Source of the DNA: Zelopaecilomyces penicillatus
Taxonomy: Eukaryota; Ascomycota; Sordariomycetes; Hypocreales; Pseudodiploosporaceae
Direction: 5' to 3'
Assembly: GCA_005765155.1 (NCBI GenBank)
Contig: VCCP01000001.1
Span: 1,984,001-2,048,000 of the forward strand
Length of the DNA: 64,000 bases
Shown: positions 24,422 through 34,137 of the stretch, in pieces
How the letters are laid out: each line of letters opens with the position of its first letter
Position numbering within the stretch: position 1 is the stretch's first letter
Made by a program: the position numbers and the translations under genes
Notes under the pieces: model-generated
Told to the model about the DNA's origin: nothing
Seen by the model: only the letters and a program-made list of their open reading frames with translations
Databases searched by the model: none

Positions 24422-24804
24422 CTTGGCGACGTTGTTTTTGCGACAAACTAGACGATGGGAAAGTGCAAAGTGGGCGGATTTCGACCCAAATTCGAGAAAT
24501 TCTAACCCACTATCGTTACAGTTTTACATTTCGATAGCACTGTGAGTCACGTCACTCCAGACATATGCGACACAGTGTGAGAATCAGATGTCCCGCTATC
24601 CAGAAAATTTGCCCCTCCATCATGATGCATTATTCAGCCCGCATCGTCCGACAACACTTCTCCAACTAACAACATCCCACAAAGTTTCAACAGGGTCTTT
24701 TTCTTTGGCCTTTAGGTGTTTTACTTACTAGAAAGTTTATTTCTTGTATTCTTTTTATTTTCAAGCCACCTGAGTTGTTCCAAGAGCCACGTCAGAACGC
24801 CACG
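24422..24804. promoter_or_regulatory. Divergent promoter shared by LTV1 and LSG1
   Basis: The 383 bases between the two start codons must carry both promoters and both leaders. The half next to LSG1 is T-rich (24696-24770), as fungal core promoters often are. A compound AP-1/CRE-like element lies in the centre and is listed separately. No TATA box is clear. Confidence 0.7.
24543..24554. promoter_or_regulatory. Gcn4/CPC1-type site fused to a CRE-like half site
   Basis: TGAGTCA, the reverse of the canonical TGACTCA site for Gcn4/CPC1-class bZIP activators, runs directly into CACGTCA, giving the 12-mer TGAGTCACGTCA. It lies about 120 bases from the LTV1 start and 250 bases from the LSG1 start. 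Binding is inferred from the motif only. Confidence 0.45.
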
Positions 24805-26784
24805 ATGGTGTTGGCAAAGTCAAAGAAGAGTGTGGGGTTGGGGAACATGCTGATGAATGATCGCTTCGGCAAGGGCAAAGGTGCAGATAGGAAGAAGGCT
24901 TCGGCCACCACAAGGACGAACCACACAACTGGAGAACAGTATCTCGTCAACGAGAAGAAAGATGCTTCCTGGGTAAAAATGCGGTCCGTCACCGAGCAAG
25001 GCGCTCTTGACGAATTTCTCGCCACTGCTGAGTTGGCTGGCACCGACTTCACTGCGGAAAAGATGAACAATGTCAAAATCATCCATACCGATCAAAAAAA
25101 CCCTTATTTGCTCTCTTCCAACGAAGAACGAGACGTTCTGGGGAAGCATCGACTTCATAAGGGAAAACTGACAGTGCCGCGGAGGCCAACGTGGGATGCC
25201 TCCACAACCCCCCAACAGTTAGACGTTTTGGAGCGAGATGCTTTCCTGAACTGGCGTAGGGGGTTGGCAGAACTGCAAGAAAACAATGATCTGTTAATGA
25301 CACCTTTTGAGCGCAATATCGAGGTTTGGCGCCAGTTGTGGCGTGTCATCGAGCGGTCAGATCTGGTTGTTCAGATCGTGGATGCAAGAAGCCCTCTGTT
25401 ATTCAGATCCGAAGACTTGGAGTCATATGTCAAGGCCGTTGATGCCAAAAAAGAGAACCTGTTACTGATTAACAAGGCCGATATGATGACATACACACAA
25501 CGTAAAGCCTGGGCAAAGTATTTGAGAGAGTCGGGCATCGCATATAAGTTCTTCTCTGCACAGCTAGCAAAGGAGATGAACGAGGCAAAGGAAGATGACA
25601 GTGAATCCGAAAATGAGCCCCGGCCTAATTCCTCTGCCGGAGAACAGGCAGTCAATCAGAAAAACTTGGATGACAGTAACGGCGACGAAGAGGGTGGTAC
25701 CGACGCCGAACTTGATGACGAGGAAGATACGCAAATTCTTACAGTCGAGGAATTGGAAGACATATTCTTGCAGTATGCCCCTGAAGGTGCTGGTAAGAAC
25801 CGCCACCCTGATTCAACTGGCTAAAAAGATAATTACTAAAAGTCGCTAGGTGCTGATCATAAACTCCAAGTTGGGTTGGTTGGTTACCCCAACGTTGGCA
25901 AATCCTCAACTATCAACGCTTTGATCGGATCAAAGAAGGTATCCGTCTCCGCGACCCCCGGAAAGACCAAACACTTCCAGACCATTCACTTGAGCGACCG
26001 GGTACTCCTTTGCGATTGTCCCGGTCTGGTCTTCGCCAACTTCGCTACAACCAAAGCAGATCTTGTCTGCAGTGGTGTTCTGCCTATTGATCAAATGCGA
26101 GAGCATACCGGTCCCGTTGGCCTCGTGGCTAAGCGGATCCCACAACCTTTTCTTGAGGCTATCTACGGAATCAAGATCCAAACTCGACCTATTGAAGAAG
26201 GCGGAACCGGTATTCCTACGGCTGAGGAACTCTTACGTACCTATGCCACAGCCAGAGGTTTCCAGACCCAAGGGCTGGGTCAACCAGACGAGTCAAGGGC
26301 GTCAAGGTACATTCTCAAGGATTATGTCAACGGAAAACTCCTTTATGTCCACCCCCCTCCAGACATTGAAGATGCCAAAGCTTTCAACAGTGAGCTCTAT
26401 GACGAGATGCATCTTCCTGAGCGACGACGTGGAGCTCTGGCTTCAGCCACAGAAGCGCTCTCTCTCAATGAAACTGGCGACACTGCCACTGAGTCATCAG
26501 AGTTCGTTGCACTGCCATTAGGGCCAAAGTCGCAGAGGCTCGACAAGGGTTTCTTCACACCGAAAAACATCCAAGGCCATGTGAGCATGCCGTTCAACCA
26601 CAAATACTCAGAGCAAGGAAAAGAACTCACTGGAAGGAAGGCTCGGACGGCAGTGGCGATTGAGAACGGAATGGATCCCAAGGATGTGCAGATTGCGTCG
26701 AGCAAGAAGCACTTCAAGGGCGGCCAGAGAGATGGTAAGGGAAGGAAAACAAGGCGAGGGAACAGTGTCAATGATGATATTTGA
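24805..26784 (+). CDS. LSG1: Large ribosomal subunit GTPase Lsg1
   Basis: Cytoplasmic GTPase that releases the export adaptor Nmd3 from 60S subunits. Exons 24805-25792 and 25850-26784 give 640 residues. The start at 24805 (MVLAKSKKSVGLGNML) was chosen over an in-frame ATG ten codons upstream because the conserved family N-terminus begins there. The GTPase domain is circularly permuted as in the YlqF/YawG class: the G4 motif INKAD (near residue 222) comes before G1 GYPNVGKSS (near 341) and G3 DCPGLV (near 385). QIVDARSPLLFRSEDLE just before G4 is characteristic. An acidic insertion (about 260-320) precedes the intron, which falls between G4 and G1. The C-terminus is basic. The short intron ends CTAG and restores the reading EGAGADHKLQVG. 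Confidence 0.95.
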
Positions 26785-28078
26785 CAAAAGAAAAAAAAAC
26801 TGAACTAAAAAGCTACTAAAAACAAAGAAAGAGTATTGATATTTGCACATTAGAAAATTGTTATTGCACATTATGAGCTGCGTTCTTGATCATGCCCTAC
26901 ACATAATCAAAGCACATAATCAGTTATAGTTTTCTACATTTACCACTATAGTTTCAGACCCTCTATATCTCTGTATAAGCTTGAACAGACACAGAAACTA
27001 CAGCCTGCGTCTTGTGTACCTGTACTGTTATGAGCGGCGCCACCCCACGCAGAAGCAACTTCGGGTCCCCAGCACGCGATAACTTAAGGGGCTTACTGAA
27101 CGAAGTAGGCAAAACGTCCGCACCCTTACCAACAAAAGCAAAGAATATGACAGTGGGGAGGCTTCCTGGAACAAGTACAGCTATTTGGTGAACAAAAACA
27201 GACACTTCTTCAAGCCAGTTATGAATGCCTCGTTCATTGAGGCACGTATTCGTTGCTATCTCACAGAGCACACAATAATTTCATCAAAGAAACCCCAAGC
27301 GAGAAGACAGAAACAAAAGGATGCGCTGAGAGTATGGAAAGACATAGAAGAGAATCAACGCATGGAGGAGGTGAAGATTAGCCGGCTGTGATCATTGGAA
27401 AATATGAATCTCTGTAAAAGTAATAGGCCGTAGCATCGTCACATAGCCCCATTCACAGGCCAGTCCTGCCAACTGTTCAAGTTTTAAACGCCCCCCTGCT
27501 GCTACAATTTCAACATTTTTCGTCTCTGGATTCCTCGATTTGGGGCTGTCTAAAGTGTTTGCGGCACCAGGGTTTTCACATGTATAGCCTTTGTTTTCCA
27601 TCGGCCACGTAAGGTTCATTATCTGTTGTTGTGAGGGGCTTTCCTAGAGGTGAAGCCAACAATAAAAGAGGGGATGAGAGCTCAAGCAACAACGCTGTAC
27701 ACGTTCATGATGTAGAATTAATACACGTAGGATTAGCACTGTGACACAGTATTGACCTAGAATTCTCAATTGTAACCAAAAAGAGGCACTATGATTACAG
27801 TTAAAGTCGTAATCAAAATCGCTACCATCAATTACCAACCTGGCCTTCCGGTATCAAAAATCTCAAGATGTTAGATGTTTTTTTGGGGTTGGGAGATATG
27901 AGAACGTTAGAAATGATTTGACATGCTAGCAAATTGTATCTATAGTCGAGCCAAGGTGTTATAGATCTTGGCCGAATCAATACACCTAGGCTCACTCCTC
28001 CCCCAAAGTTCGATTATCAATTCAAGCCTTTCCCGCGACACGGCTTCACCCCACACCTTTTATCTCACACAACCACCA
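26785..28078. other. Intergenic region between convergent LSG1 and NOP2
   Basis: About 1.3 kb of AT-rich spacer holding the 3' ends of two convergent genes. The small frames seen (such as 27185-27391 on +) show no family resemblance and no coding bias I can detect. No RNA gene was recognised. Confidence 0.5.
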
Positions 28079-30715
28079 TTACTTCTTACCCTGCCCCTTG
28101 GGCCGTTTCAATGACTTGGGATCCAAGCCTCTCCTGCGCATGGCATTCTTCTTCGCACGGTCCATGTACATCTTATCCTCCTCGTTGTCAAAGGAAGCAA
28201 ACTCCGCCTTGCCCTCAGCTTCCTCGCTGTCCTCGTCCATGGAGATGGGCGTCTTGTCAATAACTTCCTCGACAGTGGAAGAAGAGGCTGAGGCAGAAGC
28301 GGCACCGCCAGACTTCTTGGATGATGCCAGGATGGCGTTGGGGGGCGTGGGCCCAACTTTCTGGAACTTGGCGACGAAGAAGCCGTCGACGTTATGGGTG
28401 TGAGGGTAGAAACGGCGGGTTAACCGCAGGCTTGAAGGGAACTTCTTGCCCATGTAGCTCGTGAAGCCTTCCTTGCCAAAGGGGATGCCTGTCTCAACAA
28501 GCTTGACGTTTGGTCGCCGGGAGAGAGCGTAGGCAACAACTTGCTCACTAGTAAAGGGCCATATTGTTAGCTAATAGTTCCGAAGGAAAACTACATTCAC
28601 AGTGATTTCCTCCACCATCAGACAGAAGCGGTGATCATTCACTGCAAAGATATCTGGGGAAAAAAAACTTACTTCTCCTCAGTCGTCACACTACATGTCG
28701 AATAGACGAGATACCCTCCCGTCTCACTGGCGTGATTTACTGAATCAATAGCTGCAAGCAACAGTTGCTTTTGTGTATGAGGCAGTGAGATGAAATCTTT
28801 CTCGTCCTTGTTGGTCTTCACACTAGGATCCTTTGCGATAACACCTGTTCCGGAACAAGGGGCATCGAGAAGAACACTTCAAAGAGGAGTCAGCCAGATT
28901 GCTAGAGTTGACTAAAAACGCGATGTCACTTACCGATCAAAACCACCCATGACTCTGGGGAACTCTCGACCGTCGTAGCTGCACACAATCACATTGCTGG
29001 CGCCCAAACGGTGGACGTTACCAATGAGACCCTTGGCACGAGACTTATTGGGATCGTTCGCAAAGATGATACCTGTGTTCTTGAAGGATGTGAGTGCTTG
29101 TTCATAGCAGCAATGAAACAACGATGTTTATATGGGAACTCACATTCATCATGGCAGCGCAGTGGGTTGTCTTTCCACCGGGCGCAGATGCCATCTAATC
29201 AGACACATTAGCCACTATTGCTCTCACATGGGGGTCGAATCTTCATGTTGGAGATCCTCTTCTGGAAACATCCAACAGAGAGTTAGACACAACACCGAGG
29301 TGTACGTACATCGAGAACTCGCTCATTTCTATAAAAAATCGTTAGTAATCAATGTCTTCGGTCTGTTGGACTCTGCGGTCATCGAAGTAGGAACAGCATT
29401 GGCAAACTCACGGTTGGGGTGACAGCGCCATGACGGGCAAGAAAGATGCCGCAGCCTGAATGATGTAGTGACCGGCGAGGTATTCGGGAGTCGCACCAAG
29501 AGGAACAGTCGACTCAAAGATCTGCAAGCCAACCTTGCTCCATTTGCCAACAGGCTCCAGGGTTACACCACGATTAATCTATCAAGGAGATGAGTTAGTG
29601 TCTGCTTATTGTTTCCTCCCACCCAAGTCAAATGTTCTCCCACTTTGGTAGACTCCCCACAAGAGCAATGAGCGCCCGATATACAAGCGCAAAGGGCTTC
29701 TTAGGGTAACATCGGAAAAGCTTACCAATGCCTGTGCAAGATCTCTCCTGTGGGTACGTAGCGTGTTTGTACGGATGACAACGGGGCGGGGCATCTCGTT
29801 AGCTTCAAAGAAGGCAAATGCTTCCCTCGGTGTGAATAGATTAAAGAGTTTTTCGGCTAGGTAAGGGCTGTATCCATAGTACTAAAAAGAGGCAAAAGAG
29901 TCCAACTGTTAGTCGGTCTCTCATCATGGTTGAGCCGGGCAAAATGGAAGACGGGAAAATATACGCACGTCACAAATGTCCTTGAGCAGCTGAGCAGTAT
30001 ACTCCGCTCGAGAGTGTCCGGCTTCGCCCAACTTGGCAAAGTCGTCCAATATTCTTATCGTATCCGAGAGGCGCTGTCGCAAGAGCTGAAGATCCGGGGC
30101 AAGCTGAGACTTGTTCGCATCTTCATCGTCCTCATCACCGTCACCAAGCACCTTGGGACCATCAACATTGATCTGCAACGCTGACTCTTGAAGCTCAGCT
30201 TCGGCAGCCGCCTTCTCATCTGCCAATTGCTTGTCAAGCTTGTGCGACAATCCCTCAATGTTAGCCGCGGTGAGCTTCTCCTCCGCGTCGGACTCGTCCT
30301 CATCGTCAGACCAGACAAATTTTTCCTTCTTTCCTGTCGTTTCTTCTTCGGAGTCGAACCCGGATTCGCCGTCGGACCCATCGTCGGACCAGATTTGGCC
30401 TTTGCCGCCCTTGGGGCCTAGCAAGTCATCACCTTCCTCCAGAGCCAGGTCTGCCAGATCGAACTCATCGCCCATATCCTCATCCGATGATTCTTCTGGA
30501 GATGGCTCCTTGGGCTTAGGCTTGGATCTTCCATTGCGCTTCACCTGTTCGGTCTTCTTGGGAGCTTTCGTGGTCTTGCGCTTCTTGGCGTGGGTTGGCT
30601 GCGCTGGCGGATCGTCGACTGGCAAACCAGCTTTTCTCTTTAGTCTGGCAAAATGTTCTTCTGATAGCGGCTCTGGTGGGCCCTGCTTTCTATTCATTCG
30701 ACGTCCTGCACCCAT
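28079..30715 (-). CDS. NOP2: 25S rRNA (cytosine-C5)-methyltransferase Nop2
   Basis: Nucleolar RNA:m5C methyltransferase needed for 60S assembly. Eight exons splice in phase: 30715-29969, 29881-29726, 29578-29412, 29328-29310 (only 19 bases), 29194-29144, 29079-28934, 28876-28673 and 28547-28079; total 652 residues. The N-terminal 200 residues are Lys/Arg-rich, then acidic. Family blocks are YYGYSPYLAEKLFNLF, MPRPVVIRTNTLRTHRRDLAQAL and EYLAGHYIIQAAASFLP. The SAM-binding motif reads DMASAPGGKTTH, where most homologues have DMAAAPGGKTTH. The two catalytic-site cysteines lie in LDAPCSGTG and YSTCSVTTEENE. The exon 5/6 junction (MMN then NTGIIFAND) carries one more Asn than I expect from homologues; the acceptor at 29080 is the only nearby one in phase. 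The tail is Lys-rich. An ACCCTAA element lies about 125 bases upstream. Confidence 0.93.
29310..29328 (-). other. 19-base micro-exon of NOP2
   Basis: Encodes only PNERVLD across its junctions and links the block ending MALSPQP to MASAPGGKTT. It is flanked by an ATAG acceptor and a GTACGT donor. Omitting it would shift the frame (19 is not a multiple of three) and lose the conserved NERVLDM segment. Confidence 0.8.
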
Positions 30716-30839
30716 TGTGAAAGTGTGACTATGGTACTGGATTTCTTGTTGCTATGTGAGATCTACTGTCGAATGCGGGACCGGTGGAAATTTTGAGGCA
30801 TTCCCATCAGCAACTTTTTTTCCAGGTCTATCGATAACG

Positions 30840-30846
30840 ACCCTAA
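30840..30846 (+). promoter_or_regulatory. ACCCTAA (telobox-like) element upstream of NOP2
   Basis: ACCCTAACCCC lies about 125 bases upstream of the NOP2 start codon on the opposite strand. ACCCTAA-type elements are known near ribosomal genes in several eukaryotes. A matching heptamer lies upstream of RPL4 in this window. The functional assignment is inference. Confidence 0.35.
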
Positions 30847-31320
30847 CCCCCAATATTGCACCCCACCCTTCGAATGGAGAGTCAAACCAAACCCAAAGGG
30901 GAATATATGTATCAGTATGGCTGTTTAACGTAGGAAACTAACAAATGTGTTCGTTAAAAGCAAAGCACCAATTAGTTGTGTTAAATGGAATATGAGAATG
31001 TGTTAACTGGTAAGGCCAGTATGTCAAATCATTCGTCTCACAGGTTCACGGGTGACTTCATCTGGACTTGTACGAACTAGCTTTCCAATGCTATGATAGA
31101 CTGTAATATGTTCCTGGGTATCCACTAATCCGGCCTCCGACCAAGCCTTCCTCATGCAATGCGTGCTCACATGTGCCTTGTCTCCAAGAGCCCCCGATAA
31201 CTCCACGATCGCCATACCTGACTTATAACCCGACCTCTGTTAACGCTAGAAATTTGCCGTCTTCTCCACCTGATACAATGCTAGGTTGTTAGGGTTTTTT
31301 TTTTAATAATTGTTATGGTT
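30847..31320. other. Spacer between NOP2 and the GAS2-domain gene
   Basis: Holds the upstream region of NOP2 and the 3' end of the GAS2-domain gene. It also holds one small minus-strand frame, listed separately. A T-run lies at 31299-31307, just beyond the stop of the GAS2-domain gene. Confidence 0.5.
31024..31215 (-). CDS. Possible small ORF, 63 residues, unrecognised
   Basis: A 63-codon frame lies in the gap between two minus-strand genes. Its composition is balanced and protein-like rather than low-complexity: it contains GDKAHVSTHCMRKAW and TVYHSIGKLVRTSPDE, with a normal mix of charged and hydrophobic residues. The VYHSIGK stretch is faintly like the turn region of prefoldin beta subunits, but that is too little to name it. 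It could be an upstream ORF in the NOP2 leader, a remnant, part of a spliced gene (a GTGAGA follows near its end), or chance. Confidence 0.25.
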   Translation of the reverse strand: MAIVELSGALGDKAHVSTHCMRKAWSEAGLVDTQEHITVYHSIGKLVRTSPDEVTREPVRRMI

Positions 31321-34137
31321 TCACCGCTTACGGAACAGCCGCTTCGTGCCACCGACTTTCCCCAACTCTCCAAACCTCTTCTTTTCTTCTAATGTTGGTG
31401 GAAGTTTCATCTCTCCACTAGCAATCCGGACTCTTTCCTTCATGCTTTCCACCCAAGCCTTGCTCTCTTCACTCATCTCAATCTTCCTTCCAGTAGGTCC
31501 TGCTAGCCCCAGAAACGAGCTGTCATCCTCTACCCAACTAAGACGGGAGCTCGATCGTGAACGTCCTGAGCCACCTGAAGGGGGCGTTTCCTGTGTCATC
31601 AGAGTGGAAGGTGCTGGAGTCTTGGGTCTTAAGAGTCTCGGCGCCTCACTGTTGACAGCCCCCACACTCCGGCGCGTCTTACGTACATTGAGAGGAGTTA
31701 ACGGCGGTCGCTCAGCAGCTACTGAAGCGGGCCTGCTTGGAGGGCTGGATCCGAAACTGGACATTTGGGGGGTAGACCCTCGTTGCAAGTCATGAACCTC
31801 CACCTTGGCTTTGTCTCTCCCAGAAGAACGACGTCCGTGATGGCTAGCATATTCTTTGAGATACTCACTAAGATCAGCCCATCCACCACCAACACGTACC
31901 ATGACACGCTCGCCATGCTCGCCAACGCAACGGATGAAAAGCTTGATCGGAGCTTCACCTGTTGATCGAGAGAGGTGGTAGACCTTTATCTCCTGCTGGC
32001 CACGATGAGGACGAGGCCGGGAGTACTTGGCCGGTGAGAGTGTGAATGAAGGCGTCACGGTCCGAGTAGAGAGTGCTGAATTATTTCGTTTGAATGGATC
32101 CATGGAAGGCTTCCTCTTCAACCTCGGGAGCTGGAGATCGGGCGGGTTCAAATTGATGGCAGGGGGCTCCGTTGAGAGCTTGATCTTGGCAGGTATAGAT
32201 TCAATGATTTGACAAATCTGGGCTCGAAGTTGCTGGTCTCCTGTGCTCTCTCGGCGCATACCAACCCGCGTGACTTCAGTAGTCGAAAATGAGTCATCAT
32301 ATTCATCCAAGAATGAGCTACCCATAGATGACTTGAACATATCATAGTCCTCCGGGATTGCAGAGATCATAGGGCTGTCTGGAAGTGTAGCAGAACTCTC
32401 TCGTGTTGTAGATTGAGATAATGGAGGTGAGCTCGGCGGGCTAGCTTCCATGGCATACTCTGCTTCGCGAAGCCGGCTCTTGGGCACGACAGGCGAGGCA
32501 GAGACTTCTGGAAGGTCGCTAAAATCATCAAAATATCTTGATGCTGCGTGTACAACAGTAGATGTTTGAGATTCACTGCTATTGCGTCTTGAACTGTTTC
32601 GCAATGGAGGCAGGTCGACGTCGCCCTCGTGATCATGGATTGGGGCGCCAGCGTCCTCGAATCTATTCGGGTCTGCATGGTATGATAGGCTTGTCCCTCC
32701 CTCAAACTCATCCTCATCTGAGGCGCTGTCATCCTTGGCCATCACTAGTGGTAAGATAGGGAAGAGGGAAGAATTATCTTCCTCAGCACCGTCACTGGAA
32801 CTGAGAGATTCCAGCTTGGATAGTGAAGGCGGGGCATTTGTTTGAGTGTATTCAAAGCTGTCAGTTTCCGAACTTGACGATCCAATGTCACTTGAAGAAT
32901 ACTTGAGGCCACCCGTCGGCTGAGGACGCTGTTGAGTAACAACATCTCGTTTAGCCGGTTCCCTTCCAGCTTGAAGAGAGTTTAGGGGCACCGGTAATGT
33001 TATGGCGTCCGCTCCCACATCGATGGATGGAAAAGCTCCTGGTTTGGGGTGACGTATTTCAGTTCGAGAACTTCCCACTAGTGGTGGTGAGCGGGAGGAT
33101 TCACGAGATTTTATAGTCTTGACCCATTCGGCCTCTCGGATTTTTCTTTCACAGGCGGCAACCCACTCGCCGTAACCTTGCTCAACGGCACCCATGCGGT
33201 CCAGCCATTCATCAGGGAGCGTGTCTGCAAGTCCTTCTAGGCAATCGAGCATGTGGTCGAGAGATCCTCCAGGCTTCGATATTGCTTTTGCAAGCCGCCG
33301 CCGCCTGGCCTCGAAGCTGTCTCGTGATAATGTTAGATCGTGTCGGATGGCCAATCTGACACCCTCCTGGGGCTCATTGTCTGTCGACGGCGAAATGAAT
33401 TCCCAATTTGCTTGTAAAAGGCCCTCGGCACGCTCAATCGCTAAGAGCAATGAAGGGGTATGTCGTAGTACGTCAAGTCGAATACCCCAAATATTTAATA
33501 GACTTGATAATTTTGCCATGTTGGGGAGGATCTGGACAACAATGGCGGTGATGACAGCGGTAAGATCTTCCATCTTGTTGTAGTTGTGTAATGAGAGTGC
33601 ACCTAATCGATTGATGCCCAACGATGGTGTTGTTGGTCTCGAGAGAGGCATGATATGGTCGGTCAGGACGTGACCCTTAATTTCCTCAACTGCCAAAGCA
33701 TCCATGTCTCGATGTATCTCTTCAATTCTCATTTCGTATCTTGCCACATCCTCAATGAGGAGACTGCCAATGTATTCTTTAGAGTCGGCTTCAGGGTTTG
33801 TAACCTGGACAAAGAGCTTCCTTCGCGTGCCACTCGGTTTCTCAAAGCCGGCTGGCCCACCGTGTTTGGGCCAATTCCACTCATTAAGTTCGAGTAACCA
33901 TTCCCAGACTCTTTGTGATGTTAATGCAGCTCGCGTAGCAAATTCTCGCTCAGCTGCCGAGGACCCATTTAGGCAGGATCTGAGAGGGCCAGTGTCGGAA
34001 AGCAACGAATCCACAGCTGTGTTCGGTGCCAAATGGGCGATGAAGTCGTCTATGACTCGCATTCGCGATGACGGCATATAGCCGACGGTCTGAGAGGAGA
34101 GCCGCTTGGGCTTGACAAGCGAAGGTGGATCATTCAT
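31321..34137 (-). CDS. GAS2-domain (GAR) cytoskeletal protein
   Basis: A single uninterrupted exon of 938 residues. A GAS2-related domain lies at about residues 716-770: KVYHLSRSTGEAPIKLFIRC, then VMVRVGGGWADLSEYLKEYA. The GGGW-x-DL signature is typical. GAS2/GAR domains bind microtubules in animal Gas2 and spectraplakin proteins. The N-terminal third (about 20-340) is predicted helical and better conserved-looking, with RVWEWLLELNEWNWP and VARYEMRIEEIHRDMD. The middle (about 350-700) is Ser/Asp/Glu-rich and likely disordered. The C-terminus is basic, ends KKRFGELGKVGGTKRLFRKR, and contains SRLSWVEDDSSFLGL. No calponin-homology domain is present, unlike animal Gas2. A microtubule or spindle role is an inference from the domain. 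Confidence 0.8.
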   Translation of the reverse strand: MNDPPSLVKPKRLSSQTVGYMPSSRMRVIDDFIAHLAPNTAVDSLLSDTGPLRSCLNGSSAAEREFATRAALTSQRVWEWLLELNEWNWPKHGGPAGFEKPSGTRRKLFVQVTNPEADSKEYIGSLLIEDVARYEMRIEEIHRDMDALAVEEIKGHVLTDHIMPLSRPTTPSLGINRLGALSLHNYNKMEDLTAVITAIVVQILPNMAKLSSLLNIWGIRLDVLRHTPSLLLAIERAEGLLQANWEFISPSTDNEPQEGVRLAIRHDLTLSRDSFEARRRRLAKAISKPGGSLDHMLDCLEGLADTLPDEWLDRMGAVEQGYGEWVAACERKIREAEWVKTIKSRESSRSPPLVGSSRTEIRHPKPGAFPSIDVGADAITLPVPLNSLQAGREPAKRDVVTQQRPQPTGGLKYSSSDIGSSSSETDSFEYTQTNAPPSLSKLESLSSSDGAEEDNSSLFPILPLVMAKDDSASDEDEFEGGTSLSYHADPNRFEDAGAPIHDHEGDVDLPPLRNSSRRNSSESQTSTVVHAASRYFDDFSDLPEVSASPVVPKSRLREAEYAMEASPPSSPPLSQSTTRESSATLPDSPMISAIPEDYDMFKSSMGSSFLDEYDDSFSTTEVTRVGMRRESTGDQQLRAQICQIIESIPAKIKLSTEPPAINLNPPDLQLPRLKRKPSMDPFKRNNSALSTRTVTPSFTLSPAKYSRPRPHRGQQEIKVYHLSRSTGEAPIKLFIRCVGEHGERVMVRVGGGWADLSEYLKEYASHHGRRSSGRDKAKVEVHDLQRGSTPQMSSFGSSPPSRPASVAAERPPLTPLNVRKTRRSVGAVNSEAPRLLRPKTPAPSTLMTQETPPSGGSGRSRSSSRLSWVEDDSSFLGLAGPTGRKIEMSEESKAWVESMKERVRIASGEMKLPPTLEEKKRFGELGKVGGTKRLFRKR

